NCBI GenBank assembly: GCA_014529385.2
Contig: CM043942.1
Span: 35,680,469-35,744,468, forward strand
Source: Adiantum capillus-veneris
Lineage: Eukaryota; Streptophyta; Polypodiopsida; Polypodiales; Pteridaceae
Length of the DNA stretch: 64,000 nt
Direction: 5' to 3'
The first letter of the stretch is position 1. Every line of letters starts with the position of its first letter. A model generated the notes under the pieces. The model was not told the DNA's origin, searched no databases, and saw only the letters and a list, made by a program, of their open reading frames with translations. Made by a program: the position numbers and the translations under genes. This document shows positions 20,628-32,843 of this stretch, one piece after another.

Positions 20628-23600
20628 TCAAGAGATGGGAGGAGGGAAGAGCCACACAGGTGGACGGTAGTGCCATATGAGCACACCCTGGACAATGGTG
20701 TAGAAAGGCCCAGGGCGCCAGAGTCGAAGGAAAGCCTCGCGGCGCTCCCGTATGCGGTCGGAGCTGCCCTGTAGTCCCTCAAGCTATCCTCTGAGAGTAC
20801 GGATCAGCTCTAGCCAAAAGTCACGAACAGTCTTTGCTGGTGGTACCGGGTGAGCCTCAAAGACGCGGAATTAGTGGGCCCGCCAGATGAACCAAAGTGT
20901 CAGGCCACTGATGAGCTCCCAACACTCCTCTCTCTCACTGCACCACTCCTGTGGAGTAAGCTCTGTAGCAGGCTGGAGTCTAGGTCGCCCCCCCTGTATC
21001 ACTATCATCCTGCTGGTGGAAGATAGCTCAAACTGAAGTGCCGGGCTCGTGAGAGTGGACCAAGCCGCTGCCCCCCAAGTGTACTGTCGAGCCGTGGAGA
21101 GAGTAGGCATCAGCCGAAGAACTCGTAGCCACACCTATTGGGCCGAGGGATAGTCCCAAAGACAGTGACGCTGAGTCTCCACCAAATGGTCACAGGCTGC
21201 ACATGCGGCCGAGAGACCACTATGCACTAGCCAGCTCCCTACTTCTGTAGCTCTGTGTGCGACCAGCCACTGAAACAAGGTGACGCGCCTCGGCTGTCTG
21301 GAGTCCCACAGCCTCTCCCAAAAGGCTGCCAAGAACTCGACTGTGCCCCCACCCTGAAGCTCGAAGAACAGGGCTGGGATAGTCTCTGAGCAGGCCTTGA
21401 CTGAGATGAGAACCTCCAGTCGTGTGAAGGCTCCCATCCATCGGGGTGCTACTGGCTCGAGAGGCGTGAGCCACTCAGTTGGAACTGACTCTGAGATGTC
21501 CTGACACATGCTCTGCACCCCTCTCATGCCCTGTAGCTGGAAACCCTGCACCTCCTTTGACAAACCTGTGAACTCTAGCAAGTCACCTAGAGAGGGCGCT
21601 GGACTTGCTGCCATGGGACCCCAGGAAACATGAGGCTGACTACCAACCAAGTGGCCTCTCTGAGTGCTAACCATGGGGTTCCAGACGAGGGGCTGCCCTA
21701 GGCGCTCCTCCGTGCACGTCGGCTGTCTCTGCCCCAGGCCACGTCGTAAGAGCTCCGAAGATCGAAGCAAACTCACAGCGAAGCGGTCCTCCAGTCTCCT
21801 GCTCAAACCAACTCTGCGCATCTCTGTAAAGATCCATCTGGTCGAAGGTTGCCAAGGGCCTCTTGACTGAGGCACCCTGGCACGAAGCCTCTGCAGCAAG
21901 AACTCCTTCCAGGGCTCCTCACCTGGAAGAAGTCCTCTGACTATGAACTTCCCAAGAAGGGCTCTGCTCTGCTGTGTTGGATCAATGATCCCAAGCACTC
22001 CCTGAGAACAAGGAAGCGTGATGACCTGCCAAGCCACCTTGGCTCGGGCTATCTGAGTGTCACGTCCTGACCAAAGGAAGTTCCCGATCAGCCTCTCTAC
22101 CTGGATGATACAAGAACTCGAGAAGATCCAGCAGGAAGTGATGTACCACATAGTCGCCGACAACACCTGGTTGGCAACTACTACTCTGCCAGCCAGAGAA
22201 AGTCGTGCTGAGCTCCAATGTAACAACTTTCTCTTGATAGACAGGAGAAGGGGAGCAATCTGCTGCTTGGGAGACAAGTCCAAACCAACCTGACAACCCC
22301 AGTACCGAACTGCAGTCCCTGGGGGAAATCTGGCACATGAGCACTACCAACCGAGAAAGCCACTGTCTTTCTCTAGTTGATCAGTGCGCCTGATGCACAA
22401 CAAAAGGTCTCCAAAGCCTGCTCACATCTGTGAAGATTGGCCTTCTGACCATCTAAGTACAAGGCTGAGTCATCAGCAAACTCAGCGTCCAGTAGCTCAT
22501 CTCCCCGAATAGGGAGTGCTAAGCCCCGTAGACCAACCTGCTGTGACACCAAAAATCTGCTCATCGCCTCCGCATAGAACAGAAAGAGAAAGGGGGCAAG
22601 AGGACAGCCCTGCCTGACGGAGCGTGTAAGCGTGAAGCGACCACCTCTACCTCCTGCCAAAAGCACCTGACTGTGAGCCTGTTTGTACAAGGCTGACACC
22701 CCTCTGATCCAAGCATCTGAGAAGCCCATCCTGTGTAGAGTGCCCTCTAGAAAGTCCCAGTCAACTCTATCATATGCCTTCTCAAAATCGAGAAGAAGAA
22801 TCATGAGGTCCTCACCACGGAGCCGTGCCAGGGCAGAAGCCTCCCAGAAAGTAAAGATGTTGTCAAGGATACCGCGTTCCTTGACAAAACCTGTCTGAGT
22901 CCCATGTATAAGGCTCTCCAAAAGTGGCCGAATCCTCAAACTCAGAGCCTTGGCAAGAATTTTGTAGGCGGAGTTGAGGATGGTGATGGGGCGCCACTGT
23001 CGAATCTCATCCAAGGAGCCACCCTCCTTGGGAATGAGGTAGATCAGTCCCTCACTCATGCTGTCATGCATCACTCCTGTGTGAAAAATGTATTGAAAAG
23101 CACTATAGAGATCTGGGCCAAGCAGGTCCCAGTACTCTAAGAAAAAGCTGGGAGTCAACCCATCCTCACCTGGACAGCTACCACGGGCCCTAAGAGCCGT
23201 GTGCAGCTCCTCAAGCTGAAGTGGCATCTCTAACCTCTCACGCATCTCCTCAGTCACAAGACATGGCATCTGTGCCCAAACCTGCTCCCTGTGTGCATCC
23301 TGCCGCTCTCTGGGGCTCAACAGACAGTAACTCACGGTAGAAGTCAGTAGCAATTGCACGCATATCCTCGGGCTCACAAGCAAGTGACCCATCGGGCCTC
23401 CTCAACTGACTGACCTTGGCATGCGAGTGCCGAGGTCCCACTGTCTCAAAAAAACACCAGTTACTCTGTCACCCACCTGAGTCCATTGAGATGCCTGTCG
23501 GTGGAAAGCAAACTCATGACGCCTCTCCTCTGTGCTAGCAAGCTCTTGTCGAGCCTGCTGTAACTGCTCCTTCAACCATGGACTATCTGGATGCTGCTCC

Positions 23601-24610
23601 TGCATCCTCTGTAGTGAAGCAATGCCTCGTCTGAGACGCGGCACCACCTCTCTCGCTGCAGCCCGGCGAGCCAGAGACTCCTGAAGAAAAAAATGGCTAA
23701 TCTGAGCTAAGCCTGAGGCCACTCTGTCTGCAGGAGAATCTTGTCTGTCCATGCCCTCTGTCTAGAGAGCCTCTACCATCTCTTTGAGTGCTGAGTCCAA
23801 CAAGACTCTCTCTGGATCGTGCTCCCACTCCTCTGCCTGTCTGCCACTGTGAGGATCACTGGTGCATGGTCCGAGGAGGAGGTCCGTGCCAGGATGCCCA
23901 CTGATCCTCCCAAGTCACTGAAGTGGTCACTAGTGTAGAAGCGATCTATCCGCGATAGATTCACTCCTCCCGCTCTGCGATCCGATCTAGAGAAGGCAAG
24001 ACTGTTTGGGGGCCTCACGAAACCAGAGAGCTGCCATGTATCCGAGACCCTCAAAGTCATACACAACCTCTTCCAAGCTGCCAACTCGACTCCATGCATA
24101 GTAGCATGGCTGCCACCAACCTTGTCAGAAGAGTCCTCCAACATGTTGAAGTTCCCTCCTATGCACCAATGATCTGCCTGCGGCAAAGACTCAACAATCT
24201 GTGACCAAAACTCTGCACGAGCACTCGCCACATTGGGCGCATAGATGTTCAGGAAACCCACAAGGCCACCCTGAACCTGCATAGTAATCCACTGAGCCCT
24301 GCCTGGCACAATAATCCCTCTGCCCACAATGGCCTGCTGCAATGAGTCCGCAATAGTCATACATACCCCACCTTCGATGCCTCCAGGTCCAAAAGCAGCT
24401 GACCAAAAGGTAACATATCGTCCACGCAAAATCTGACCACATCGCCGAATGCGGGCAGCAGCGGCTCTCACACACATGGTGCTCATGAAGCATAAGGAGA
24501 TCAATCTCTCCTTCCACAAGGCAACGCTGAAGCTCCTGACGCAATCGGCCCCGTTGATGCTGAAACTAGGGCCCACCTAGTCCCTGCACGTTCCATGAGA
24601 CGATCCTCAT
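20628..24610 (-). pseudogene. LINE-B4 ORF2: endonuclease, RT, C-terminal zinc finger
   Basis: Same domain order as B2: endonuclease (GGNFNMLEDSSDKVGG, LSRIDRFYTSD, SDHAPVIL), RT (RPITILNSAYKILAKALS, LLLDFEKAYDRVDWDFLEG, RQGCPLAPFLF, FADDSALYLDG), then VQGFQLQGMRGVQSMCQDIS and CAACDHLVETQRHCLWDYPS. A nonsense TAG at 24568-24566 sits in the 13th codon region, where B2 has CAG. Several frameshifts follow, and a stretch between FELQGGG and TVEFL is deleted compared with B2. No full-length protein is possible. Confidence 0.92.
24607..24610 (-). promoter_or_regulatory. ATGA stop-start overlap of ORF1 and ORF2 (B4)
   Basis: CCC-CA-TGA and ATG-AGG-ATC share four bases, as in B1 and B2. Confidence 0.65.
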
Positions 24611-26492
24611 GGGGAGCGAGAGAGAACAGATGCTACTGCGGCAGCAGCTAGACGGGCTATCTTCGAGGCTGGCTTGGATGGGGAGTAATCCGCATCCGAG
24701 CGTCCTCTAGATAGGCGTGACTGCAGTGAGTGCCTATCCCAAGCCCAAGTAGAGTGAGCCGTGCGTAAAGCAACCTCCTCTATCCGGGAGTCCTCATGAA
24801 TGTATACATAGCATGGCAAACACTGCGTATCAGCAAAGAAGTCCACCACAATGTGCCTACATCCTGTTGAGTTTGGGGGTGTCACCGCAAACTTGGCCAA
24901 CGGCCACAAAGTCTGCAGCATGTCTGTAACTCCAAGTTCTTCCATGTGGTGAGAGAACTCTAGGACATGTGTATGCAACTATCCCAACACTGAGTCGAGG
25001 GTCCACTCTGTCTCGGCCCTGCCACAGAGGGGGAAGGAGAAACCAACTGCGAGTCCAAGGCCTCTGTCCCCCTAGCGGCAAGGAACAAAGCATGGACCCT
25101 GAAGCAGGCCGCCTCATGGTCTGCTGAGGGATCACCGAGAAAATGAGTGAAGCCGTAGTCAAAGAAGTCCCAACGGCGCCGGATGTCAATGCTTGTCAGA
25201 CCACGAGGGATAGCTGCAAGGGAAGATGTCTGTATCTGCAGAGGGGGCCGTAAGAAAGGCTGACCCTCTCTCGCTAGGCGACTCGTGGCAAAGGCGCCGC
25301 CAAGAGATCTCCTAGCCGCCGGAGAAGGCCTTGCCCCCTGGGTCGACTGTGGAACTGGAGTAGGAGGGGGGGGAGCGGTGGAGAAGAGGGGCGGGATGGG
25401 GCAACAGAGGTAGAGGTGCGAGGTGGAGAGGCAATGGGAGCAGAAGGCGGGGGAGAGGATGAGGAAGAGGGGGGGAACTCTGGGGGGGGGAGAGGCTGTC
25501 GAGGGTGAAGCGGAGGTGGGGGCTGGAGCAGGGATCTCCTCCTGCTCAAGAGGACCAAAGCGGTTCCCCGTGGGAACCCACTGCTGTTGAGTAGGCGCCT
25601 GAGGGCCACTCTGAGTGCCAGACTGACACTGTGGCCCCTGTCGTCGTCTACCATGGGCCTGCTGCCGCCCCTCCTCCGCTGGAGCCCCAGGCTCGGAGGG
25701 TGGCTCTGCATGTGGATGCTGTGTCGTTGACTGTGGCTGCGGGCCAGCCCTGGCAGGCTGGGGCTGTGGTGCAGGTCGCGGCCTCCTCCGTGGACAGGCC
25801 CTCGCTAGATGGCCCATCTGTCGACAAATGAAGCACTGGTTCGGGAGGCCCGAGTACTCCACACTCTGTCTAAACCACCCCCCACTCACCCGAGGCAAAA
25901 GGATAACCTTCGGGATCGTGTGGGTGTTTCTGACCAAAACTCGAACTGAGGGAATGCCAGCCGCCTTGGCAGCTACTGATGCTGCCGTACGAGGTGTCTC
26001 TAGGACAGTCCCAATGGCTGAGCCGATCCTGGGTAGAAGTGGTAAGTACTTCCTCCGTAAACCCGGAAAGCAGACCGAGATGGGGATGCCTGCCTCCTCT
26101 ACTAGAACATCCGAAGCCGGGTCGAAACCATGTCTCCACTGTCGAAAGTGGGCACGTGATGCTCGGATGGTCAGTGGACTCATAGCTATGACCTTGGACG
26201 CCATCTCGGAGGTCTCAAACTCGATCTGATGGTAACCCCGTCCGAGAATCTGTACATCCAAGATCTTGCCCACCTCTGCGAGAAGGCGGGCCTGGAGAAG
26301 GTCTCGCAGCTCTCCTCTGCTAGGTCGGGTGCCGAGAATCTTGCAGATGACCGAAGTCGCCTGCAATCGCTCTACCTCTGCGGCAAGGCTCGCTTGCTCT
26401 GACGGCGAGAGAGCAAGTCGAATGGTGGGCTCAGCGGGGTCGGGCGAGGGGGCTTCGGGCGAGTCCCTCTGTGGCGAAGCTGGAGCCTCTAT
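24607..26492 (-). pseudogene. LINE-B4 ORF1: DUF4283, zinc knuckle, Pro-rich linker; start codon lost
   Basis: A long frame runs from the position of the B2 start to 24960, reading EAPASPQRDSPEAPSPDPAE, VICKILGTRPSRGELRDLLQ and the knuckle CFICRQMGHLARAC. The Pro/Gln linker then leads to RRWDFFDYGFTHFLGDPSAD. The codon at 26492-26490 is ATA where B2 has ATG. One frameshift near 24975 separates the last 120 residues (VLEFSHHMEELGVTD to SVLSRSP). It is otherwise the best-preserved ORF1 of the family. Confidence 0.9.
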
Positions 26493-26647
26493 CTGTGTCT
26501 ACTGCTGTGGCGGAGAAAGAGTGGGTAAAGCAGTTTTTCTGCAAAGGGACCCCAGCAGGCACTGTCGAAGAACCAGCATTGCCAAAGCCAATTGACAGAA
26601 GAACCACGGCGTGAGAAGAAAAAACAGTACGAAATGAGCCACGCGCA

Positions 26648-26648
<1 letters not shown>

Positions 26649-26679
<31 letters not shown>

Positions 26680-26903
26680 GTTTCAGTGAATGAAGAGGGG
26701 TGGGGGAGGGCGGGACAGGGAGCGTAGCGAGGCGAGGGTGAGGGCAGCGAAACAAAGGGGGGGCAGCGGGCAGCGCAGGGCAGCGGGGGCTGTGAGCTGC
26801 CGGGCAGGGGCAGGGGCAGCGCAGTGGGCAGCGGGCAGCGGGGGCTGAGGGCGGGCAGGGGGAGGGGCAGGGCAGCGGGAGCAGGGGCTGAGGGTGGGCG
26901 CAA

Positions 26904-26937
<34 letters not shown>
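26649..26937 (+). repeat. Two poly-G tracts in the LINE-B4 5' UTR
   Basis: About 38 G at 26649-26687 and about 32 G at 26906-26937, with GGGCAGCG-type repeats between. Read on the element strand this is poly-C, as in B2. Confidence 0.95.
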
Positions 26938-26938
<1 letters not shown>

Positions 26939-27067
26939 AGCGCTAGGGAGTGCAGGTGCGAGGGGGGGGAGCGGCAGCAGCAGCGAGCCAGCGTCTACGT
27001 CTTGCGAAATCAGCAAGAGGGGATTTTATATCGCTATACCAGAAAAAGATTGTGGATGGAGAGACTT

Positions 27068-27545
27068 GTATCAGAGCAAAGAGGGTTCCTGACTGATAGA
27101 AACCCAAACTAATGGACTTGTCTGGACATGCAGGTCTTCAAACAGGCTCACAAAATTGCGATACTAAATCCCTATGCTCCATAGACAATGTTTGGCTGTG
27201 GAAGTAGGTTTAGCATGTCCACGTGGCACACAGTGTCATAGCCAGTGTGCACGTGACAATTTATATTGGCCAATATCATGATGATATAGTAACATGGCAT
27301 TTTCCATTCCCTCTTTGGCATGGTGGGCTAGCGTGTAGACAAGTAGAATCCTATCACATTCGGCCTTACTGAACATGAACAACCAATCTAGATGTCTTGC
27401 TTATATGGAAAATGCCCTAGGCACAAAATCTCATGATCTTGTCTCTTCCACTCGTGTGGCATCCAAAGCCATATCCAATGACCAAGGGACAGGGTCTCAG
27501 GTGTTGAATGGGATAGTCCCAGTAATGTAGTCTATCATACAGAAC
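27068..27545. other. Old LTR-like remnant (27117-27258) and unassigned DNA
   Basis: 27117-27258 resembles the right end of the solo LTR (9530-9667): TGTCTGGACATGCA, CAG-CTCACAAAA, TGTCCACG and the final CACGTGACA occur in the same order. The rest of the stretch shows nothing recognisable. Confidence 0.45.
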
Positions 27546-27717
27546 CATAGTTACAGGGAATGGCCATTTTCAGGTCTCCGTCCCCGTCCCATTCTAGCTT
27601 CCCGTTCCGAATCTCCATTCCGTGTTCTAGACATGAGTATCTTTAACAAGGAATGGCATTTCATGCCAGTTGCTGTTCCCCGTTCCGCGTTCCAATTTCT
27701 CGTTCCAGGTAACTATG
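27546..27717. mobile_element. hAT-like MITE, 172 bp, same family as the element at 15302
   Basis: The termini are CATAGTTACAGGGAA and, inward from the right, CATAGTTACCTGGAACG. Flanks TACAGAAC (27538-27545) and TACAGAGC (27718-27725) form an 8-bp duplication with one mismatch. It has subterminal CGTTCC repeats. No coding sequence. Confidence 0.88.
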
Positions 27718-27725
27718 TACAGAGC

Positions 27726-30370
27726 TCTTGCATGGTATGTCTCAAACATTGATAGAGATGAGGTCCTGCCGATTGTGGAACATCTCCCCACGTCCTCGTG
27801 CTGTCCTCTTCCAAAGAAAGTCGTTAGTTACCCTTGCTTTATTTACACAATGCTTTTGAAGAGTTGCATTGCCTGGCAATGCATATGATTGTCTGAGGCC
27901 CATATTTCAACAGGGAGGTCTAGCTGCATAGCTGGAGCTGTTGGTCCATGTTTCACGACACTCCTCATGGACCAATTTCTTTCTCTGAGGAGATAGTGCA
28001 CTGATGCATGTAATAGCATATCCAAATTTGAGGAGCCCATCAATTGGGCTCATGGGTCTAAACTAAAGCAAGCCATGATGGACTCGTGCATTGCCATAGA
28101 CTCTTGTGGGGTTACCAGCATAGTGGTGCTTAGCTTAGGATGTCAAGGTGGATATCAGATGGTGTACCTCTCATATGCTTATAAGATGGATGAAAGGATG
28201 AATATAAGGGATATTGTACCTCTCGTATGCTCACAAGCCATAGGAGAAAGTCAGATTTGCATGATCTTTGGAGTAATTCTGCCTTCAAACAGGAAAGCCT
28301 CAACTTCCACCCAAGGGCATGTCTCCTAACAAGACAAGACCATAAATGACCAATTCATGCACTCTCTTATGCAAGAATTTTTTCTCCTAAAGTCCTCTAT
28401 ATCTTAGGCAGAGCTGATCGGCAGACTGTGTACTTCGGTTATTAATGCGATAAAATCTTAAGCTTTGTTTCAGGGTGTGAATTGATTACATGTATTTTCA
28501 AAAATGTATATATGTACCTGCACGTGTTCACACGCACACGCACACGCGCACACACACAGATGCATACGCACTCGCGCGTGCACACTCGTTTGGGGAGAAA
28601 GCCTTTGTGTCAACTTCTATTACTGCATACAGAGAACGAGATAAGGGGTTAAAAAGAACGAGTGGGTATAGAGAACTGTCCTGTAACCATCGCTCTCCTC
28701 TGTTGATATATCCGGGATACACGCAAGCTAAAGCAGATATTGGAAGTTGTCATGGTCGTGTGGTTTTGACATTTCATACACCCTTGTTGGGTGTGCAATT
28801 TGAATAATGGGCATCAACTGATTTGTCGGATATTTTTCAGCCCTATGGACAACAGTAGGGCTTGTTGTACACACATACTAGTGTATAGTACACTATGACC
28901 TTTCTTAACTCATATGGTGGTGGTACATTTTTTATGCCATGTCCACATAGTTCTTTGCAATAAAGATGCCCACATATTTGAGACTCCTCAATCTTTGTGG
29001 GCATGGTAATGATGCCTTAGGGGTGATGTGACCCTGTAAGCTCTTTCTCTGCACTTTTATGTAGCCTTGGATTCTTTTCAACTTACTCCTTTTGAAGTTC
29101 TAGCTACTTTTTCCGTGGATGAAAGAAAGTATGCTTGGAACATATGGGGCTTCTATGTATTGAGGGGCTCTGGCTCTTCTAGAGCATGTATGCATAATTA
29201 TAGAAATCAAATTTACCTACGTGGGCAGTTCTCACATTAACAAATTCTTTATGAGTTGGGCTTGACTTGAAATGCATTAATTAATAATGGTTGGATAACG
29301 ATATGGATTTTTTCTTTGAATAGTTTGTTTTTGCTATCACTTTTGGGGAATGTTGATAGTCTATCGGTTTTGTTTTCAGAAGTAGTTGGATTTTGTTTGA
29401 GGACTGTGATCATGATGGGATTCTCAAATGTGTTTTTGTGGCTACCATTGTCTTTTTGGAGATTAGAATGTGTATGATGGTGCTAGATGCTCTCAGAATA
29501 GAGGGGAATGGCAAGAGTGAACAAAGTGGTGTCTTAACTTGGTGAATGATCTGAAATAGGGTGTCTTTCAACCATTCAAAGACTCAAAAATGGCAAAAAA
29601 AATTCCTGCATAAATTTTGAGAAATTTAGTGTAAAAATCGTTTTAAAAAAAAGCTCAAATGTTTCAAAATTTCCTCTTGAAATCATAAAAAGGAATTGTC
29701 TGGGTGAGAAAATGAAACACTGACGATTTTGAAGACAATTATCAGTCAATCAATATTCAATGTAAACCATCTCCTTTTATAAAATTTATGAGAAGGAATA
29801 TGTACTTTGTGAGCAAATGCGTGCACGTGTGTCTTGACAAACATCATGGACAAAATATATTGAGCAGAACTAATGTATGTGTAGGGTTACAAGGGTATGG
29901 CTTCACTTTGCTCCAAACTAAAACTGCGTAATTTCAATGCATTGATTATTCAGCTTGAACAAATTTATTTTATCAGTAGACCCAATTTTCATAGAAGTAG
30001 ATGCAAGATTGTAAAATTCATGAAAAAACTTAAAGATTTGCATAAACCATGAGTTAGAATATGTGTATGTTCACTCCAACACACATGGATAGGTCTTGAG
30101 CAAAGGTCTTACCTGTTGCTTCTTCCTTTTATTGTTCTTACTTCTTGGTTTGGCGATTTAACAACGAAGAAGAAAATAAAAAAAGAAAAGCATCACTTGT
30201 TAAATTTTAGTGGAAAAAAAGTGATTCCCATTTTAGTCTCTTAATACTTGTGAAGGCCTACAACTCAAAATAGAGAGGTTACCTGAAAAAGATGAAGAAT
30301 GAGGTCAAGTAAGAAGAGAAGGTGCTCATTTTTTTTTCTCTCCTCCACAAGACACCACCAATCGAGCACT
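27726..30370. other. Gene-free AT-rich DNA
   Basis: Short open frames only, none with a recognisable domain or splice context. Apart from a CA-rich microsatellite at 28528-28560 I see nothing I can name. Confidence 0.5.
28528..28560 (+). repeat. CA/CG-rich microsatellite
   Basis: Alternating CACACG/CGCACA units over about 33 bp, followed by more alternating CGCGCG sequence to about 28585. Confidence 0.85.
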
Positions 30371-30371
30371 T

Positions 30372-30464
30372 ATACAAAGACATCAATCACTGATCAATCA
30401 CATTTCTATTGAGGTCCTTAGATACAAAGACATCAATCACTGATCAATCACATTTCTATTGAGG
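30372..30464 (+). repeat. Tandem duplication, about 42 bp unit
   Basis: TACAAAGACATCAATCACTG and the following ATCAATCACATTTCTATTGAGG occur twice, at 30372 and 30423, identical and 51 bp apart. Confidence 0.95.
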
Positions 30465-31142
30465 ATCAAGATCAGTGTAACAATTTAGCAATCACATCTA
30501 GACTGAGCTGATCTTTTCACAGATTCTATTGATCTACTATACCCATGGAAGAAATCTTAGGCTATGCACCATCCTTCAAAATTGTTGGAAAGCAAAAAGG
30601 TTGCGTCTCTATCCTGGCAAAGAAGGCATTTGCATACATGTGAAAGGTGTAGATGACACCACTTTGGTTTACTAATAAGCCCATCATCAAGTGTGTATGT
30701 GTAATCAATTGTTGAGATTTTATGTAAGTTTTTTTTGCACGAATAAGTATCAATAGATTAAGTTTATCACAGATTTGGACATGATGGTGTGGTATTTGAC
30801 ACTTAATGCCAGTGAGGGAGTTGAACAATAATGCATGTGTTTAATTTATCATGGTCAACCCCTTCCAATCATTTAAAAAATAAGTTTATGGAATCTTTGA
30901 TTTTTGGGGCAATACAAAATGGCTTTTGTCCAAAGCCCTTTGGTCAAAATTTCCATAGAAAGCATTGCTATAAATCTCTCTTAAATGGTGTGATTCATCC
31001 TTTTAGCAACTTCATTCATAGCACGTGTTTTAAGGTACAGTAAAATTGTTGTACATGCTTGATATTCTTGAATATGAACCATTCCCAAAGGTTGTTGTGT
31101 AACCCAAATCGTCAAGCTGACCAGTAGATCTCAAATCCTTTG
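30465..31142. other. Unassigned DNA
   Basis: No domain, repeat or RNA gene recognised. Frames shorter than 90 codons show no family signature. Confidence 0.4.
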
Positions 31143-31397
31143 CTAACTGGGGACATGTCTGACATTCTTGAATATGAACTTTGTGCCATTATGTAAAATC
31201 GTCTTATTGTCTCTATCACCATGTATCTCTAGCACACAAGCATCACCAAGATTCGATGTGCTATGTGTATGTGCATAAGAAGAGAACCACACTCTGTGAG
31301 GTGTAACATGTAAATTGGCTTCAAAGTCTGTGACCCAATTTTGATCAAAGTTGGTATCTTTTGCAACAAGAGCATATGGGCTAAGATCTGTTGCAAA
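31143..31397 (-). pseudogene. Ty1/copia protease fragment
   Basis: Reads WVTDFEANLHVTPHRVWFSS, then LGDACVLEIHGDRDNKTILH and FKNVRHVPS. The copia pattern is W-D(S/T)GA-HVTPH-F, LGD, I-G-G, l-NV-HVPS. The catalytic D(S/T)G is replaced by DFE, so it cannot be active. Gag, integrase and RT are not adjacent. Confidence 0.8.
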
Positions 31398-31416
31398 GAT
31401 ATCTGAGGGAGGTGGT

Positions 31417-31590
31417 GTTGGGCTATAGGCGTTATGCCTCTGCTTGCAGTCGGACGGTTGACTGTCCACCCATTGTACATCTTTTCTTATTCTTCATATA
31501 CAAAAGAATAAGGAGCTCCTCACCATTTAGAGGTTTTCTCCACCCACAAAGCATGGTCTTGCTTCTCCCCTTTCCCGCATGCACCGCGCA
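31417..31590 (+). repeat. Copia-LTR-like sequence, copy 1
   Basis: A purine tract (GAGGGAGGTGG) precedes TGTTGGGCTATAGG, as at copia PPT/LTR junctions. It includes TTCTTCATATACAAAA, GAATAAGG-GCTCCTCAC and TTAGAGGTTT, shared with 34917-35024. The right end is not determined. Confidence 0.45.
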
Positions 31591-32423
31591 CAGACGCGTT
31601 GTGGTATTTCCATATCCGACAAGCTGTGAAAGCACGAAGCTAGGCAACCTCGGATCGGATCAATATGATGCAGATCCGGCAAGGAGAAGTCGGATTGATG
31701 GAGATTGGCGGAGCTCGGAGATCCTACGCGTGCAACCTCTCTTGAGGAGATAGAATCTTGAGAGAAGTCCGGTATCTCTGCAAGGAATAGAATCAAAGTC
31801 AGGATCTCGTGGTCGAGTGTAGGCTATGCTAAGGTTGGCATTTTAGCTTGGACAATTGAGCAAGTACAGAGTGCTGGGAAGTAGAGCAAGATTTGAGCTT
31901 GGGACAAGTAAGCAGAAATTAAGGGAGTGGACACAGTTTGAATCGAGGAAGTGTAGCGGCACTGGAAGGCAAGAAAGAGAGGAATTGAGCTTGCAGTAAA
32001 GCATGTCGAGAGCAAGAGTGAAGCAGTGAGAATCGGGAAGCCAATGAGTTGTGTGCAGGAAATGTGGGCAACATAGCAGCGCAATTAGAAAGCAGGTAAT
32101 CAAAAGCTCATAATCAGGGAGCTGTGAGCATAAGAGCTCACGAGCTGCTAAAAATTTAGCTAAAGAGAATTCGGCAGCGCTGAACAAAAGCAACACCGTG
32201 AGCAGCAAATAGAACGAGTAGCGTTGGGGAGGCTGTGTGTGTGGCATCCACACACCCCACACTCACAGGCATCTTGCTACAGAGTGCAGAGAGAGCGAGA
32301 GAAGCTATAGATAGTAAGAAAAAAATTAAACCTTTTTTTTACTCTCTTTAAGAGCGTGTTCCACACACTAGTTCGTGCACCGACGAGCGAGAAGAGAGAG
32401 GATTCGCGGCGTGTCGCACGCAC
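31591..32423. other. Unassigned DNA, possibly LTR or leader of a copia element
   Basis: GC-moderate sequence with open minus-strand frames rich in Leu and Cys and without a domain. I could not place its boundaries. Confidence 0.35.
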
Positions 32424-32426
32424 TTA

Positions 32427-32840
32427 GAGGCAGTTCACATGAAGGTGGGGTTGGCAACTAGTTGGCAACCGGCAACCGGGTGCACTCAAGTTCAGGTGGA
32501 GGCTTCCTTGAGGACCTTTTTGTTTTGTTGGGAAGAACTTTTTGTTTTGTTGGGAAGAAAAAAGACAAGAGAGAGAGTGGAAAAGGTGAGCGCACGTTTC
32601 TATAAAAAGCTCCCAAGGGATTCTTTTGATAAAACACTTCTAAGAAAAGGTGGTCACAATTTGTCTTTTTCTTTGGTTGCATTCTTGCTTCTCCTCCCAA
32701 GGGTGGAGCCAAAAAGGAACCAGTTGCAAACTTGTTGCCAACCCCTTCTCAAATTTTTTCCATGTGAACAAAATGGTTTCCAAAAAGTTGCCAACTAATT
32801 GCCAACTTGTTGCAAACCATCTCCTCATGTGAACTGGCTC
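32427..32840. mobile_element. PIF/Harbinger (Tourist)-like MITE, 414 bp
   Basis: Terminal inverted repeats GAGGCAGTTCACATGA (left) and GAGCCAGTTCACATGA (right, inward), flanked by the 3-bp duplication TTA (32424-32426 and 32841-32843), the usual Harbinger target. Inner parts carry GTTGGCAACTAGTTGGCAAC in inverted orientation on both sides. No transposase is encoded. Confidence 0.85.
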
Positions 32841-32843
32841 TTA

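Larger units (their letters stand above)
20484..27051 (-). mobile_element. LINE-B4 (L1-type), nearly full length, just after PARG
   Basis: Bounded by the 16-bp duplication GTGGATGGAGAGACTT at 20468-20483 and 27052-27067. The poly-A tail reads as T at about 20482-20492. It contains a 5' UTR with two long poly-G tracts, ORF1 (26492-24607), ORF2 (24610-20628) and the family 3' UTR. It is about 6.57 kb, antisense to PARG, and probably lies in the PARG 3' UTR or directly downstream. Confidence 0.94.

Noticed and set aside
28490-28807. His-Thr-rich frame
   Set aside because: Produced by the CA-rich microsatellite.
31843-32262. 139-codon minus frame with Leu/Cys-rich hydrophobic stretches
   Set aside because: Looks like a membrane protein by composition only; the region resembles LTR or leader DNA and no family fits.
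32439-32798. 119-codon frame
   Set aside because: Lies wholly inside the Harbinger-like MITE and includes its repeats.
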